Below are positions 1-5,958 of a stretch of DNA of 10,018 nucleotides, in pieces; position 1 is the first letter of the stretch, and each line of letters starts with the position of its first letter. The DNA comes from Bacillota bacterium (GTDB lineage: Bacteria > Bacillota > Clostridia > Lachnospirales > Lachnospiraceae): the NCBI GenBank assembly GCA_023387655.1, contig JAEWHR010000178.1:1-10018 (forward strand), written 5' to 3'. Under the pieces are notes generated by a model. It saw nothing but the letters and a program-made list of their open reading frames with translations, was not told where the DNA came from and made no database searches. A program made the position numbers and the translations under genes.

Positions 1-579
1 TTTACACTACGTGGTACTCCATTTATCTTTCAAGGGCAGGAAATTGGTGCAGTGAATAAGAATTTTCACTCAATTGAAGATATTCGTGACATTGAAAGTA
101 TCAATCTTTATGAAGAACTAATAGAAATGAATTCTAAGGAAGAAGCTTTTGCTAAAGTACTTGCTGGTACAAGGGATCATGCAAGAACACCGATGCAATG
201 GAATGCATTAGAACATGGTGGATTTACAACGGGAACTCCATGGATTTTAAATGATGAGGATTATAAGGACTGTAATGTAGAGCAGCAGTTAAAGGATAAC
301 TCCTCTGTGCTTCATTTTTATAAGGAATTAATAGCACTTAGGAAGAATAATACTGCACTCATTTATGGAGAAATTGACTTTGTAGATGTGAAAAGAAAGA
401 ATCTATTTTGTTACTATCGTAGGTTTGAGGAAGAATGCTTTTATATTGAGTGCAACTTAAGCGAAAGAACGAACAAGCGATTTCATAAAATAAATGGATA
501 TCAGCTGTTAATATCCAATTATAGTGAAAATAGCGAAGTTTTGAGACCTTATGAGTGTGCTATTTATAAAGTTGGATGA
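1..579 (+). CDS. GH13 alpha-glucosidase (oligo-1,6-glucosidase type), C-terminal part
   Basis: The reading frame is open from base 1 and the gene is cut by the window edge, so the start is not visible; 192 residues remain. The family hydrolyses alpha-1,6 (and often alpha-1,4) glucosidic bonds of isomaltose-type oligosaccharides or sucrose in the cytoplasm. Seen in the sequence: LRGTPFIFQGQEIG at residues 4-17, the conserved end of the GH13 barrel; RDIES shortly after; then RDHARTPMQW and GFTTGTPWI, both hallmarks of this subfamily; then the SVLHFYKELIALRK helix and a short beta-rich domain C to the stop. Full-length relatives are about 550-560 residues, so roughly the last third is present, and the catalytic nucleophile and acid/base lie outside the window. 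Substrate preference cannot be told from this part. The frame is intact and nothing suggests a pseudogene within the visible part. The family call is firm; the exact specificity is not. Confidence 0.93.
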   Translation, partial: FTLRGTPFIFQGQEIGAVNKNFHSIEDIRDIESINLYEELIEMNSKEEAFAKVLAGTRDHARTPMQWNALEHGGFTTGTPWILNDEDYKDCNVEQQLKDNSSVLHFYKELIALRKNNTALIYGEIDFVDVKRKNLFCYYRRFEEECFYIECNLSERTNKRFHKINGYQLLISNYSENSEVLRPYECAIYKVG

Positions 580-592
580 CAGTATTAAATAA

Positions 593-703
593 TACCTTCA
601 ATCGACTTCCTCAGTGCCTAAGTTAGTGAAAGGTAGTGTTGTGAAAGTTTATTGCAAAAATAGTATAGGTGCTAGTGCTACAAAGTCAGTAAAAGTGAAT
701 TAG
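593..703 (+). pseudogene. Possible remnant of the C-terminal end of an Ig-like surface-protein domain
   Basis: This frame is open from just after a TAA at 590-592 to the TAG at 701-703 and has no convincing start or ribosome binding site. From the GTG at 614 it reads VPKLVKGSVVKVYCKNSIG and then ASATKSVKVN before the stop. A pattern of 'KGS-VKVY-KN--G-SATKSVKV' is typical of the last strands of bacterial Ig-like repeats that end clostridial surface proteins. Such an ending without any upstream domain suggests a decayed or deleted gene. The match is by eye and short, so chance is a real alternative. Confidence 0.3.
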
Positions 704-715
704 TAACTAAAATAT

Positions 716-817
716 TTCTTGCGGTTTTTGGCAAGTACAGCGTCGATCGATGAAATACTTATTTAATAGGCTTTAAAAAACTATAAAATATACAAGTTTC
801 GTCGACTGCAGCAAGAA
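716..817 (+). other. Possible structured stretch ahead of the terminator
   Basis: Complementary segments can be seen in this 100-bp gap. TTCTTGC (716-722) pairs with GCAAGAA (811-817) and GTCGA (742-746) with TCGAC (802-806). As an alternative, CTTGC (718-722) pairs with GCAAG (731-735). An intrinsic terminator starts seven bases later. The arrangement recalls a leader with alternative folds before a terminator, but no known riboswitch core is recognised and the stems are short. It could equally be the untranslated tail of the upstream gene. Confidence 0.2.
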
Positions 818-823
818 TGATTA

Positions 824-854
824 GGATCAAGTAGAGATACTTGGTCCTTTTTTT
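824..854 (+). terminator. Intrinsic terminator
   Basis: A 10-bp stem (824-833 with 838-847, one G-U pair) closes on a GAGA tetraloop and is followed at once by seven T residues. This is a textbook rho-independent terminator. It insulates the kinase operon from transcription coming from the glucosidase side, and it lies just upstream of the kinase promoter candidate. Confidence 0.85.
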
Positions 855-884
855 GGTGAGTAGGGGCTAACTAATTTCTTGTAG

Positions 885-913
885 TTGCGGTAACTGTTAA
901 AATATTGTAATAT
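885..913 (+). promoter_or_regulatory. Candidate sigma-A promoter of the kinase operon
   Basis: TTGCGG (885-890) and TAATAT (908-913) are separated by 17 bp and sit between the upstream terminator and the kinase start, giving a leader of about 40 bases. The -35 box matches four of six consensus positions and the -10 box is also imperfect. Other AT-rich hexamers nearby could serve instead. Confidence 0.4.
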
Positions 914-961
914 TGTAAAGAATAAGACAGAGGATAAGCTTATTTAGTAGGGGATTGAGCG

Positions 962-3085
962 ATGAATAAGATAACAATAATTGAAACAATTACGAAGACA
1001 AACAAAAGTACAGTTAGTCTTGCTATGATAGATACATATGATTTTCCTGTTATCCTAAAAGAACTTGAGAATGCGAATAAAGATGTCTATCTTCAAGTAC
1101 AAACATTACATAATGAACATATACCTATAATTTATGAATGTTATGAGGAAAATAATAAGTTATTTGTTGTGGAGGAGTATATTGATGGTGTGACTTTAAA
1201 AGAATACTGTTCCAATCATGTGGCTTCTCAAGAAAAATCAAGTGAAATATTTCGACAGATATGTGAGGCGGTACAGAGTTTACATGAGTGTAGACCACCG
1301 ATAATTCATAGGGATATAAAACCTAGTAATATATTATTAACTAAAGAAGGCATAGTCAAGATTATTGATTTTGATGCTTCAAGAGAATATCGAACAGAGG
1401 GGCAAACAGAGGATACAAAAAAGTTAGGTACTATTGAGTACGCACCACCAGAACAGTTTGGATATTCACAAACTGATGTACGAAGTGATATTTATGCTAT
1501 GGGTGTTGTCTTTTATGAAATGAAATATGGTAAAAGATTTTCTCATGCTGAGGTCAATCACAATATAAATAACGGAAATAATCGAAAACAGATTCAAGAT
1601 ATAATAAATAAGTGTACGATGTTTGATCCAAAAAATCGTTACCAAAGTGTACAGGAACTCATTTTGGAATTAAACAACATGCAATTAAATAAAAGCAAAT
1701 GGTTAAAATGGCGATACTCTTATGGTGTGATTATTGCTTTCTGTTTGCTCTTTGTTTTAGTATTTCATAGGATAAATCGAGATAGAATAGAAGGGAATGG
1801 AATTCAAACTCCATTTATCGATGATAATCTTGTAGTAAGTCCAACAATGGGATTAGAAGATGATGTATCGGTTGAGAAGGAAATCAGTGCTACACCAAAT
1901 CCAAGTTTAACTCCAAACTTAACAGAAGAACCATTAGTCACACCAACAGAAAAATCAACAGAAGATTCAACCATTTCACCAACAGAAGAAACAACCGTTT
2001 CACCAACAGAAGAACCGATACATGAAACAAGGGAAGATTTGATAAAAGAACCAACACCGACAATGTTTATTGAAGAAAATCCAATAATTTCACCGCCTAT
2101 AAATCCTACGATTATGCCACCAGTAGTTACACCAATAGGAACAGAGGAAAAGATAGAAGTTGATAGGAGTGAAGAATCGATTGAGAAAGAGACAGTTGAT
2201 GCATCTACTGAAAATAAGTTTTACGATGATCATAGTGTCTCACATTACTATAAAAATTCAGCTATTAAGGAAGAGCTTCTCATATATATGCCATCGATAG
2301 AAGGAAAGAAATTAAGCCATATTACCTGTACTTTATTAGGTGCAGAGGATAGGAGAGTTCTAAGTTCCAAGGATTATAAGTTTGAAAATAATATTATATC
2401 TATAAAAACGGATTTTCTTGATACATTAAGTAATGTGTATTATCAGTTAGATGCAAGTTTCAGTGATAATACTGGTTGTAGAACTATTGTACGAGTTCAT
2501 GATGAAAAAGAGAATTATGTTCCAGTTGCAATCAGTTTTTTAAATAGTAACTTTGAATATATGATCGGTAAGCAAAATCTATTGCATTGCGTATTAAGAA
2601 ATGAAAATGGAAAACGAATTAGCAGTATTAAAGTGAATAATAAAGAAGTTCCTAAAGAACATTATAAGATATTGTATGGTGGACGAGCGTTAGAGTTTGG
2701 GAGTGATCTCCTTAGTACGTATACCAATATGGATACAGTACCAATTTCTCTTATAATGAATGATGGATCTACTTCAATTATACAAGTAAAACTTTTAGAG
2801 AATATTAAGACTTATCCTAAAATATTACAAGGTAATTTCTCTATTAACAAAGAAGAATTAGTAGATTTAGAAGTCCCAGTAATATGGAATGATTATCCTA
2901 AGATGCAGTTTATACATACATTAAATGGAGATGATAGAATAGGAGAGGAATATTGGTATCAATCTGAAAATTCAATTACTATTAAGAAGGAATACTTTCA
3001 AACGCTGGAAGCAGGTGTGTATGAGTGGGTCTTAGAGTTTGGTGATATAGGGCTTGGAATAAATGTAACGGTATTTGGGGGGTAA
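962..3085 (+). CDS. Receptor-type Ser/Thr protein kinase with three extracellular X2/Ig-like repeats
   Basis: A 707-residue membrane kinase. AGGGG (949-953) sits 8 bases before the ATG. The kinase domain spans about residues 5-240: candidate ATP-anchoring Lys33 in VILKEL, catalytic loop HRDIKPSN (116-123) with Asp118, Lys120 and Asn123, metal-binding Asp136 in DFD (replacing DFG), and activation segment GTIEYAPPEQ (156-165). The N-lobe is odd: ETITKTNKST stands where a glycine-rich loop should be, and the alpha-C glutamate position appears to be Gln45. One membrane helix lies at about 252-269, preceded by basic residues, so the kinase is cytoplasmic and the rest extracellular. Residues 290-400 are a Pro/Thr/Glu-rich stalk. 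Residues 435-513, 519-611 and 617-706 look like three divergent repeats resembling X2 or Ig-like folds, best seen in 'DYKFENNIISIKTDFLDTL' and 'YWYQSENSITIKKEYFQTL'. No PASTA domain and no neighbouring PP2C phosphatase or FHA protein is seen. It is probably co-transcribed with the next gene. The ligand is unknown; the X2-like fold hints at glycans or wall polymers, which is inference. Confidence 0.9.
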   Translation: MNKITIIETITKTNKSTVSLAMIDTYDFPVILKELENANKDVYLQVQTLHNEHIPIIYECYEENNKLFVVEEYIDGVTLKEYCSNHVASQEKSSEIFRQICEAVQSLHECRPPIIHRDIKPSNILLTKEGIVKIIDFDASREYRTEGQTEDTKKLGTIEYAPPEQFGYSQTDVRSDIYAMGVVFYEMKYGKRFSHAEVNHNINNGNNRKQIQDIINKCTMFDPKNRYQSVQELILELNNMQLNKSKWLKWRYSYGVIIAFCLLFVLVFHRINRDRIEGNGIQTPFIDDNLVVSPTMGLEDDVSVEKEISATPNPSLTPNLTEEPLVTPTEKSTEDSTISPTEETTVSPTEEPIHETREDLIKEPTPTMFIEENPIISPPINPTIMPPVVTPIGTEEKIEVDRSEESIEKETVDASTENKFYDDHSVSHYYKNSAIKEELLIYMPSIEGKKLSHITCTLLGAEDRRVLSSKDYKFENNIISIKTDFLDTLSNVYYQLDASFSDNTGCRTIVRVHDEKENYVPVAISFLNSNFEYMIGKQNLLHCVLRNENGKRISSIKVNNKEVPKEHYKILYGGRALEFGSDLLSTYTNMDTVPISLIMNDGSTSIIQVKLLENIKTYPKILQGNFSINKEELVDLEVPVIWNDYPKMQFIHTLNGDDRIGEEYWYQSENSITIKKEYFQTLEAGVYEWVLEFGDIGLGINVTVFGG
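1901..2017 (+). repeat. Low-complexity Pro/Thr/Glu stalk repeats inside the kinase gene
   Basis: The DNA repeats the unit CACCAACAGAA with variations at about 1941, 1977 and 2001, encoding TPTEKS, SPTEET and SPTEEP blocks within residues 314-352. These form the start of the extracellular stalk that holds the sensor repeats away from the membrane. Imperfect tandem units of this kind expand and contract between strains, so stalk length may vary. Confidence 0.6.
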
Positions 3086-3089
3086 AAGT

Positions 3090-3518
3090 ATGAAAGATAA
3101 TTGCAAGGAAACCATAGAATTACAATATGAACTAGAGCATATCGATGACATAGAGAAATTCAAACAGTATAATCAATCTGAATTCGTAGCAACATCATTA
3201 AGTGATTATTTATTTCAACTATTAATAAAGTATGAGTTAGAACGAAAATATGTAATTAAAAGAGCAGAATTAGATATTACTTATGGTTATCAAATATTTG
3301 ATGGGAGGAAATCACCGAAGAGAAATAAAATTTTACAGCTTGCTTTTGGATTTCCACTGACGGTTGAAGAAACACAAAAAGCATTAAAGTTTGGTGGTGT
3401 AAATGAATTATATGTAAGAAAAAAAAGAGATGCTTATTTGATGTTTGCTTTGGCGAGAAAAATGACAATTACAGAAGTAAATGAGCTCCTCTGTTCAGAA
3501 GGGGAAGAATTATTATAA
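3090..3518 (+). CDS. Small helix-turn-helix (XRE-like) protein, partner of the kinase
   Basis: A 142-residue soluble protein. A TTG at 3075 would extend the frame, but ATG 3090 is preferred because GGGGGG (3077-3082) gives a ribosome binding site 7 bases upstream. The start lies 4 bases after the kinase stop, so the two are very likely co-transcribed and translationally coupled. Residues 1-50 are acidic and probably helical. Residues 54-92 (RAELDITYGYQIFDGRKSPK followed by a hydrophobic helix) resemble an XRE-type helix-turn-helix: a first helix, a 'Y-YQIF-G-R-P-R' turn and recognition region, then LQLAFGF. The rest (TVEETQKALKFGG, YVRKKRDAYLMFALAR) resembles a small Firmicutes family often annotated as XRE-like and found beside Ser/Thr kinases. 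A plausible role is regulator or phosphorylation target of the kinase, acting on DNA; neither is shown by the sequence. A terminator follows directly. Confidence 0.8.
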   Translation: MKDNCKETIELQYELEHIDDIEKFKQYNQSEFVATSLSDYLFQLLIKYELERKYVIKRAELDITYGYQIFDGRKSPKRNKILQLAFGFPLTVEETQKALKFGGVNELYVRKKRDAYLMFALARKMTITEVNELLCSEGEELL

Positions 3519-3546
3519 TATTGGATATCACTATGGATATTTTATG

Positions 3547-3591
3547 AAAGACTAATACCTGGGCTATACAGCTGAGAGTATTAGTCTTTTT
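3547..3591 (+). terminator. Intrinsic terminator of the kinase-regulator operon
   Basis: A perfect 12-bp stem (3547-3558 with 3578-3589) encloses a 19-base loop. The right arm runs into a short T tract at 3587-3591. It lies 28 bases after the stop of the regulator gene. The A-rich left flank would also give a T tract on the other strand, so it may work in both directions. Confidence 0.75.
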
Positions 3592-3592
3592 C

Positions 3593-3635
3593 AATTTATA
3601 CGAGGAAATTGCGATTCAATTTCCTCGTATAAATT
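3593..3635. repeat. Perfect 19-bp inverted repeat
   Basis: Arms 3593-3611 and 3617-3635 pair perfectly around a 5-base centre (3612-3616). The hairpin begins almost where the previous terminator ends and is followed by AAAAA, so it could end transcription arriving from the minus side. Nothing is transcribed toward it from the right within the next several hundred bases. It may be the edge of the hairpin-rich element that follows. Confidence 0.8.
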
Positions 3636-3640
3636 AAAAA

Positions 3641-3806
3641 CTCTCCGAAGGATGCGTACTCACCCAAAGGGTTCGGCGCTACAAAATGTCTTCGCCTCTA
3701 AGTATGATACTTGATAAGTGTAGAGTGGCGAAGCCACTTTGTTTTGCTGTAAGGTAAGGAGGTCCGATTTCGAGTTAAATATGCTACCAGCATAAGACTT
3801 CCGAAG
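3641..3806. repeat. Hairpin-rich intergenic element with recurring CGAA/TTCG motifs
   Basis: No gene is visible here. A row of compact hairpins is: TCC-GAA-GGA (3644-3652), ACCC-AAA-GGGT (3662-3672), AGTAT-G-ATACT (3701-3711), AGTGGC-GAA-GCCACT (3724-3738), TATGCT-ACC-AGCATA (3780-3794) and CTTC-C-GAAG (3798-3806). A larger fold pairs 3690-3700 with 3721-3733, leaving a 2-base bulge, and competes with the 3724-3738 hairpin. CGAA or TTCG recurs six times. TCCGAAG occurs at both ends (3644-3650 and 3800-3806). This looks like a dispersed intergenic repeat or a structured RNA; which of the two cannot be decided without the host genome. Confidence 0.45.
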
Positions 3807-3822
3807 AAATATAAAATATAAT
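3794..3822 (+). promoter_or_regulatory. Weak candidate promoter for the small membrane protein gene
   Basis: TATAAT (3817-3822) is a perfect -10 box. Seventeen bases upstream AAGACT (3794-3799) keeps only the GAC core of the -35 consensus. The leader would be about 100 bases and contains two small palindromes (3862-3877 and 3875-3893), which overlap and might bind a regulator or fold in the RNA. Confidence 0.35.
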
Positions 3823-3926
3823 GAAAAAAGAATCATACAAAGAGGTGATATAGAAAATAACTACTATTGAAATAGTAAATTTAAAGAATTTACAGAGAAT
3901 GTAAATAGAACGAAGGAGAAAATGAT

Positions 3927-4169
3927 ATGGGTTTTATACAATTAGTTTTAATGGTTATTTTTGCTATACTTATAGGTATTGCCTATCATAAGATATTTGA
4001 CGTTACATATTTTAGCGGGAAGGCTATATTTTCAGAAATTATTGTCTGTCTGATGCTTGGTGGTTTGATTGCATCAAAGTTGATAGGATTAATGAAAGTT
4101 TTATTACCAATAGCAGTAGTTGCAGTGGTTATTTTAGTGATAGTAAGCAAAGTAAAGAAAAGTGAATAG
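3927..4169 (+). CDS. Small integral membrane protein, function unknown
   Basis: An 80-residue, strongly hydrophobic protein. AAGGAG (3913-3918) sits 8 bases before the ATG, so translation is well supported. Three hydrophobic stretches can be seen: residues 2-20 (IQLVLMVIFAILIGIA), about 33-51 (with a Gly-Gly in CLMLGG) and 55-74 (a Val/Ile-rich helix). A short basic tail, SKVKKSE, probably stays in the cytoplasm. The second stretch is flanked by Lys and Glu and may be amphipathic. There is no cysteine or histidine cluster and no known motif. It stands alone between a hairpin-rich gap and its own terminator, so context gives no role. It could be a small membrane-stress or accessory protein, but that is not supported by any motif. 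Confidence 0.7.
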   Translation: MGFIQLVLMVIFAILIGIAYHKIFDVTYFSGKAIFSEIIVCLMLGGLIASKLIGLMKVLLPIAVVAVVILVIVSKVKKSE

Positions 4170-4180
4170 GAAGTAAGTAC

Positions 4181-4294
4181 ATGGAATTGAGTATTGGGTT
4201 GATTAGCGGAAACAGTAACGCTCTGTTTAGACACGATACGCAGAACAGTATTAAAAGTGAGTCTAAAAATAGAAATATGCAAAATAGAATATAA
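4181..4294 (+). CDS. Possible 37-residue ORF, doubtful
   Basis: This frame starts at ATG 4181, 11 bases after the membrane-protein stop, and ends just before the terminator at 4313. AGGAAG upstream could be a ribosome binding site with about 7 bases of spacing. The peptide begins MELSIGLISGNSNALFRHDT and is otherwise polar and basic, with no motif I recognise. It may be a real small gene in the same transcript, a gene remnant, or simply the 3' untranslated region. Confidence 0.25.
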   Translation: MELSIGLISGNSNALFRHDTQNSIKSESKNRNMQNRI

Positions 4295-4312
4295 ATAAAA
4301 CATTTAGAATGG

Positions 4313-4351
4313 AGCTAATATATCAGAAATTATGATATATTAGCTTCTTTT
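4313..4351 (+). terminator. Intrinsic terminator after the small membrane protein gene
   Basis: A 13-bp perfect stem (4313-4325 with 4333-4345) encloses a 7-base loop and is followed by TCTTTT. The stem is AT-rich but long. It separates the small membrane protein unit from the acyltransferase operon. Between it and the next gene (4352-4540) I see only AT-rich sequence, a TATAAT at 4436-4441 without a good -35 box, and a six-codon ORF at 4371-4391. Confidence 0.75.
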
Positions 4352-4540
4352 AATTATCGGAGAGGATTCGATGAACAGCTCTTTGTTGTAAAAGGTTATA
4401 AATACAATCATCGTTATGATGAGTGTCTTAGTTTATATAATTTTTATAAAGGTGTAACTTTAGTTTATATGTTACGAATAATTATTAAGTTGAAGAAAAG
4501 TAAAAAAAATAATAAACGAAAAAAGAATGAGGAATTTCAC

Positions 4541-5947
4541 ATGGTTTTTAGCAGTATAACTTTTTTATTTTATTTCCTACCAGCATTAATTATAATTTAC
4601 TATTTAGCTCCAAGTAAATTAAAAAATTTGGTAATGATAATTGCTAGTTTTGTATTTTATGCTTGGGGAGAAATTCGATTTATACCAATCATGTTACTTC
4701 TATCGGTAGAAGATTTTGTATGTGCAAAGTTAATGGAAAAACATCGTAACAATATAAAACGTCGTCGTATCTATATGTTAATATCCGTATGTAGTAATTT
4801 AGGTGTATTAATATTCTTTAAATATACGAACTTTTTATTAGGTAACTTATTTGGATTGTTTGGGATGAATTCTCCATTTGTAGAGATAATCCTTCCAATC
4901 GGAGTATCTTTTAACTCCTTCCAATCTATTTCGTATGCTATTGATGTATATAGAGGAACAACAAGCTGTGAAAAAAAATATTACAATTACCTTGCCTACA
5001 CCACCTTGTTTCCACAGATTATAGCGGGTCCTATCGTTCGTTATGTGACAGTAGAAAATGACTTAGATGATCATATGCTTACTCAGGATAGTTTTTCATT
5101 GGGGATGCGTCGTTTTATTATAGGTCTTTCGAAAAAAGTATTAATAGCTAATAATGTAGGGTTATTATGGAGCCAAATATCCAGTGGTGCTGCGGGAGAT
5201 CCTTCTGTATTATTATATTGGATTGGTATTTTAGCATATACGTTTCAAATATATTTTGATTTTTCCGGTTATTCAGACATGGCAATTGGCCTCGCTAGGA
5301 TATTCGGGCTTAGCTTTGATGAGAACTTCAACTTCCCATATATATCTAAAAGTATCACTGAATTCTGGCGTCGTTGGCATATAACACTTGGTTCCTGGTT
5401 CCGTGATTATGTATACATTCCTCTTGGTGGGAATCGATGCTCTAAGTTAAAACATCTTAGAAATTTACTTATTGTATGGGCTTTGACAGGATTTTGGCAC
5501 GGTGCATCCTGGAATTTTATCTTTTGGGGATTGTATTTTGCGATAATATTAATTGCAGAAAAGTATTTCTTATTAAAGGTACTTAATAAAATACCGGCTT
5601 TCTTCCAGCATGTATATACTATTTTATTGGTTATGATCAGCTGGGCAATCTTTTACTTTGAGGATCTAAATCAACTTAAGAATTATCTATTGGGAATGTT
5701 TGGTTTGCAAGGAGTGCCATTGATTAATCGCGAGAGCCTCTATTATTTGTTAAGTTATGGAGTTATATTTGTCCTTGCAGCTTATTTTTCAACTCCACAT
5801 ATGAAGAAAGTGATTCATTATACTGAGAAAACAACTAAGAAATATATTTATGTTTGTGCCACTTTCGTATATGTTTCAGTGTTTATAGGTTGTGTTGCAT
5901 ATCTTGTTGACAGTACCTATAATCCGTTTTTATATTTTAGATTCTAG
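4541..5947 (+). CDS. MBOAT-family membrane O-acyltransferase (AlgI-like)
   Basis: A 468-residue polytopic membrane protein. The frame extends back to an ATG at 4469, but ATG 4541 is preferred: GAGGA (4529-4533) is 7 bases upstream, and the product then begins MVFSSITFLFYFLPA, the usual start of this family, without an odd lysine-rich extension. The family moves acyl groups, usually acetyl, from a cytoplasmic donor across the membrane to an extracellular polymer. Motifs seen (numbered from 4541): FPQIIAGPIVRY (157-168), YFDFSGYSDMAIGLARIFG (238-256), FWRRWHITLGSWFRDYVYIP (275-294, conserved His280), and WHGASWNFIFWG (319-330) with the conserved catalytic His320. Length matches AlgI/DltB/PatA relatives. 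The next gene, 11 bases downstream, is an AlgX/DHHW-type partner, which points to O-acetylation of an exopolysaccharide or cell-wall polymer. The target polymer is unknown; no polymer synthase is in the window. Confidence 0.93.
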   Translation: MVFSSITFLFYFLPALIIIYYLAPSKLKNLVMIIASFVFYAWGEIRFIPIMLLLSVEDFVCAKLMEKHRNNIKRRRIYMLISVCSNLGVLIFFKYTNFLLGNLFGLFGMNSPFVEIILPIGVSFNSFQSISYAIDVYRGTTSCEKKYYNYLAYTTLFPQIIAGPIVRYVTVENDLDDHMLTQDSFSLGMRRFIIGLSKKVLIANNVGLLWSQISSGAAGDPSVLLYWIGILAYTFQIYFDFSGYSDMAIGLARIFGLSFDENFNFPYISKSITEFWRRWHITLGSWFRDYVYIPLGGNRCSKLKHLRNLLIVWALTGFWHGASWNFIFWGLYFAIILIAEKYFLLKVLNKIPAFFQHVYTILLVMISWAIFYFEDLNQLKNYLLGMFGLQGVPLINRESLYYLLSYGVIFVLAAYFSTPHMKKVIHYTEKTTKKYIYVCATFVYVSVFIGCVAYLVDSTYNPFLYFRF

Positions 5948-5958
5948 GGAGGTTTCAT

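Noticed and set aside
801..811. GTCGACTGCAG, adjoining SalI and PstI sites like a plasmid polylinker.
   Set aside because: The rest of the flanks shows no vector sequence and the surroundings are ordinary clostridial intergenic DNA, so this is coincidence.
3075..3092. G6 run at the kinase end: skipping one G would fuse the kinase in frame to the HTH protein (programmed frameshift or phase variation).
   Set aside because: The kinase C-terminus is predicted to be extracellular, so the fused DNA-binding domain would sit outside the cell. The G run is better explained as the regulator's ribosome binding site.
3756..3763. Perfect Shine-Dalgarno-like AAGGAGGT within the hairpin-rich gap.
   Set aside because: No usable start codon lies at the right distance; the next ATG (3781) is 18 bases away and opens only four codons.
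4371..4391. Six-codon ORF (MNSSLL) after GGAGAGG ahead of the acyltransferase gene, a possible leader peptide.
   Set aside because: Too short to judge, no codon pattern typical of attenuation and no attenuator hairpin between it and the gene.
4469..4540. Upstream start for the acyltransferase adding 24 residues.
   Set aside because: The extension is a lysine/asparagine-rich stretch without a good ribosome binding site; the internal ATG has one and gives the usual family N-terminus.
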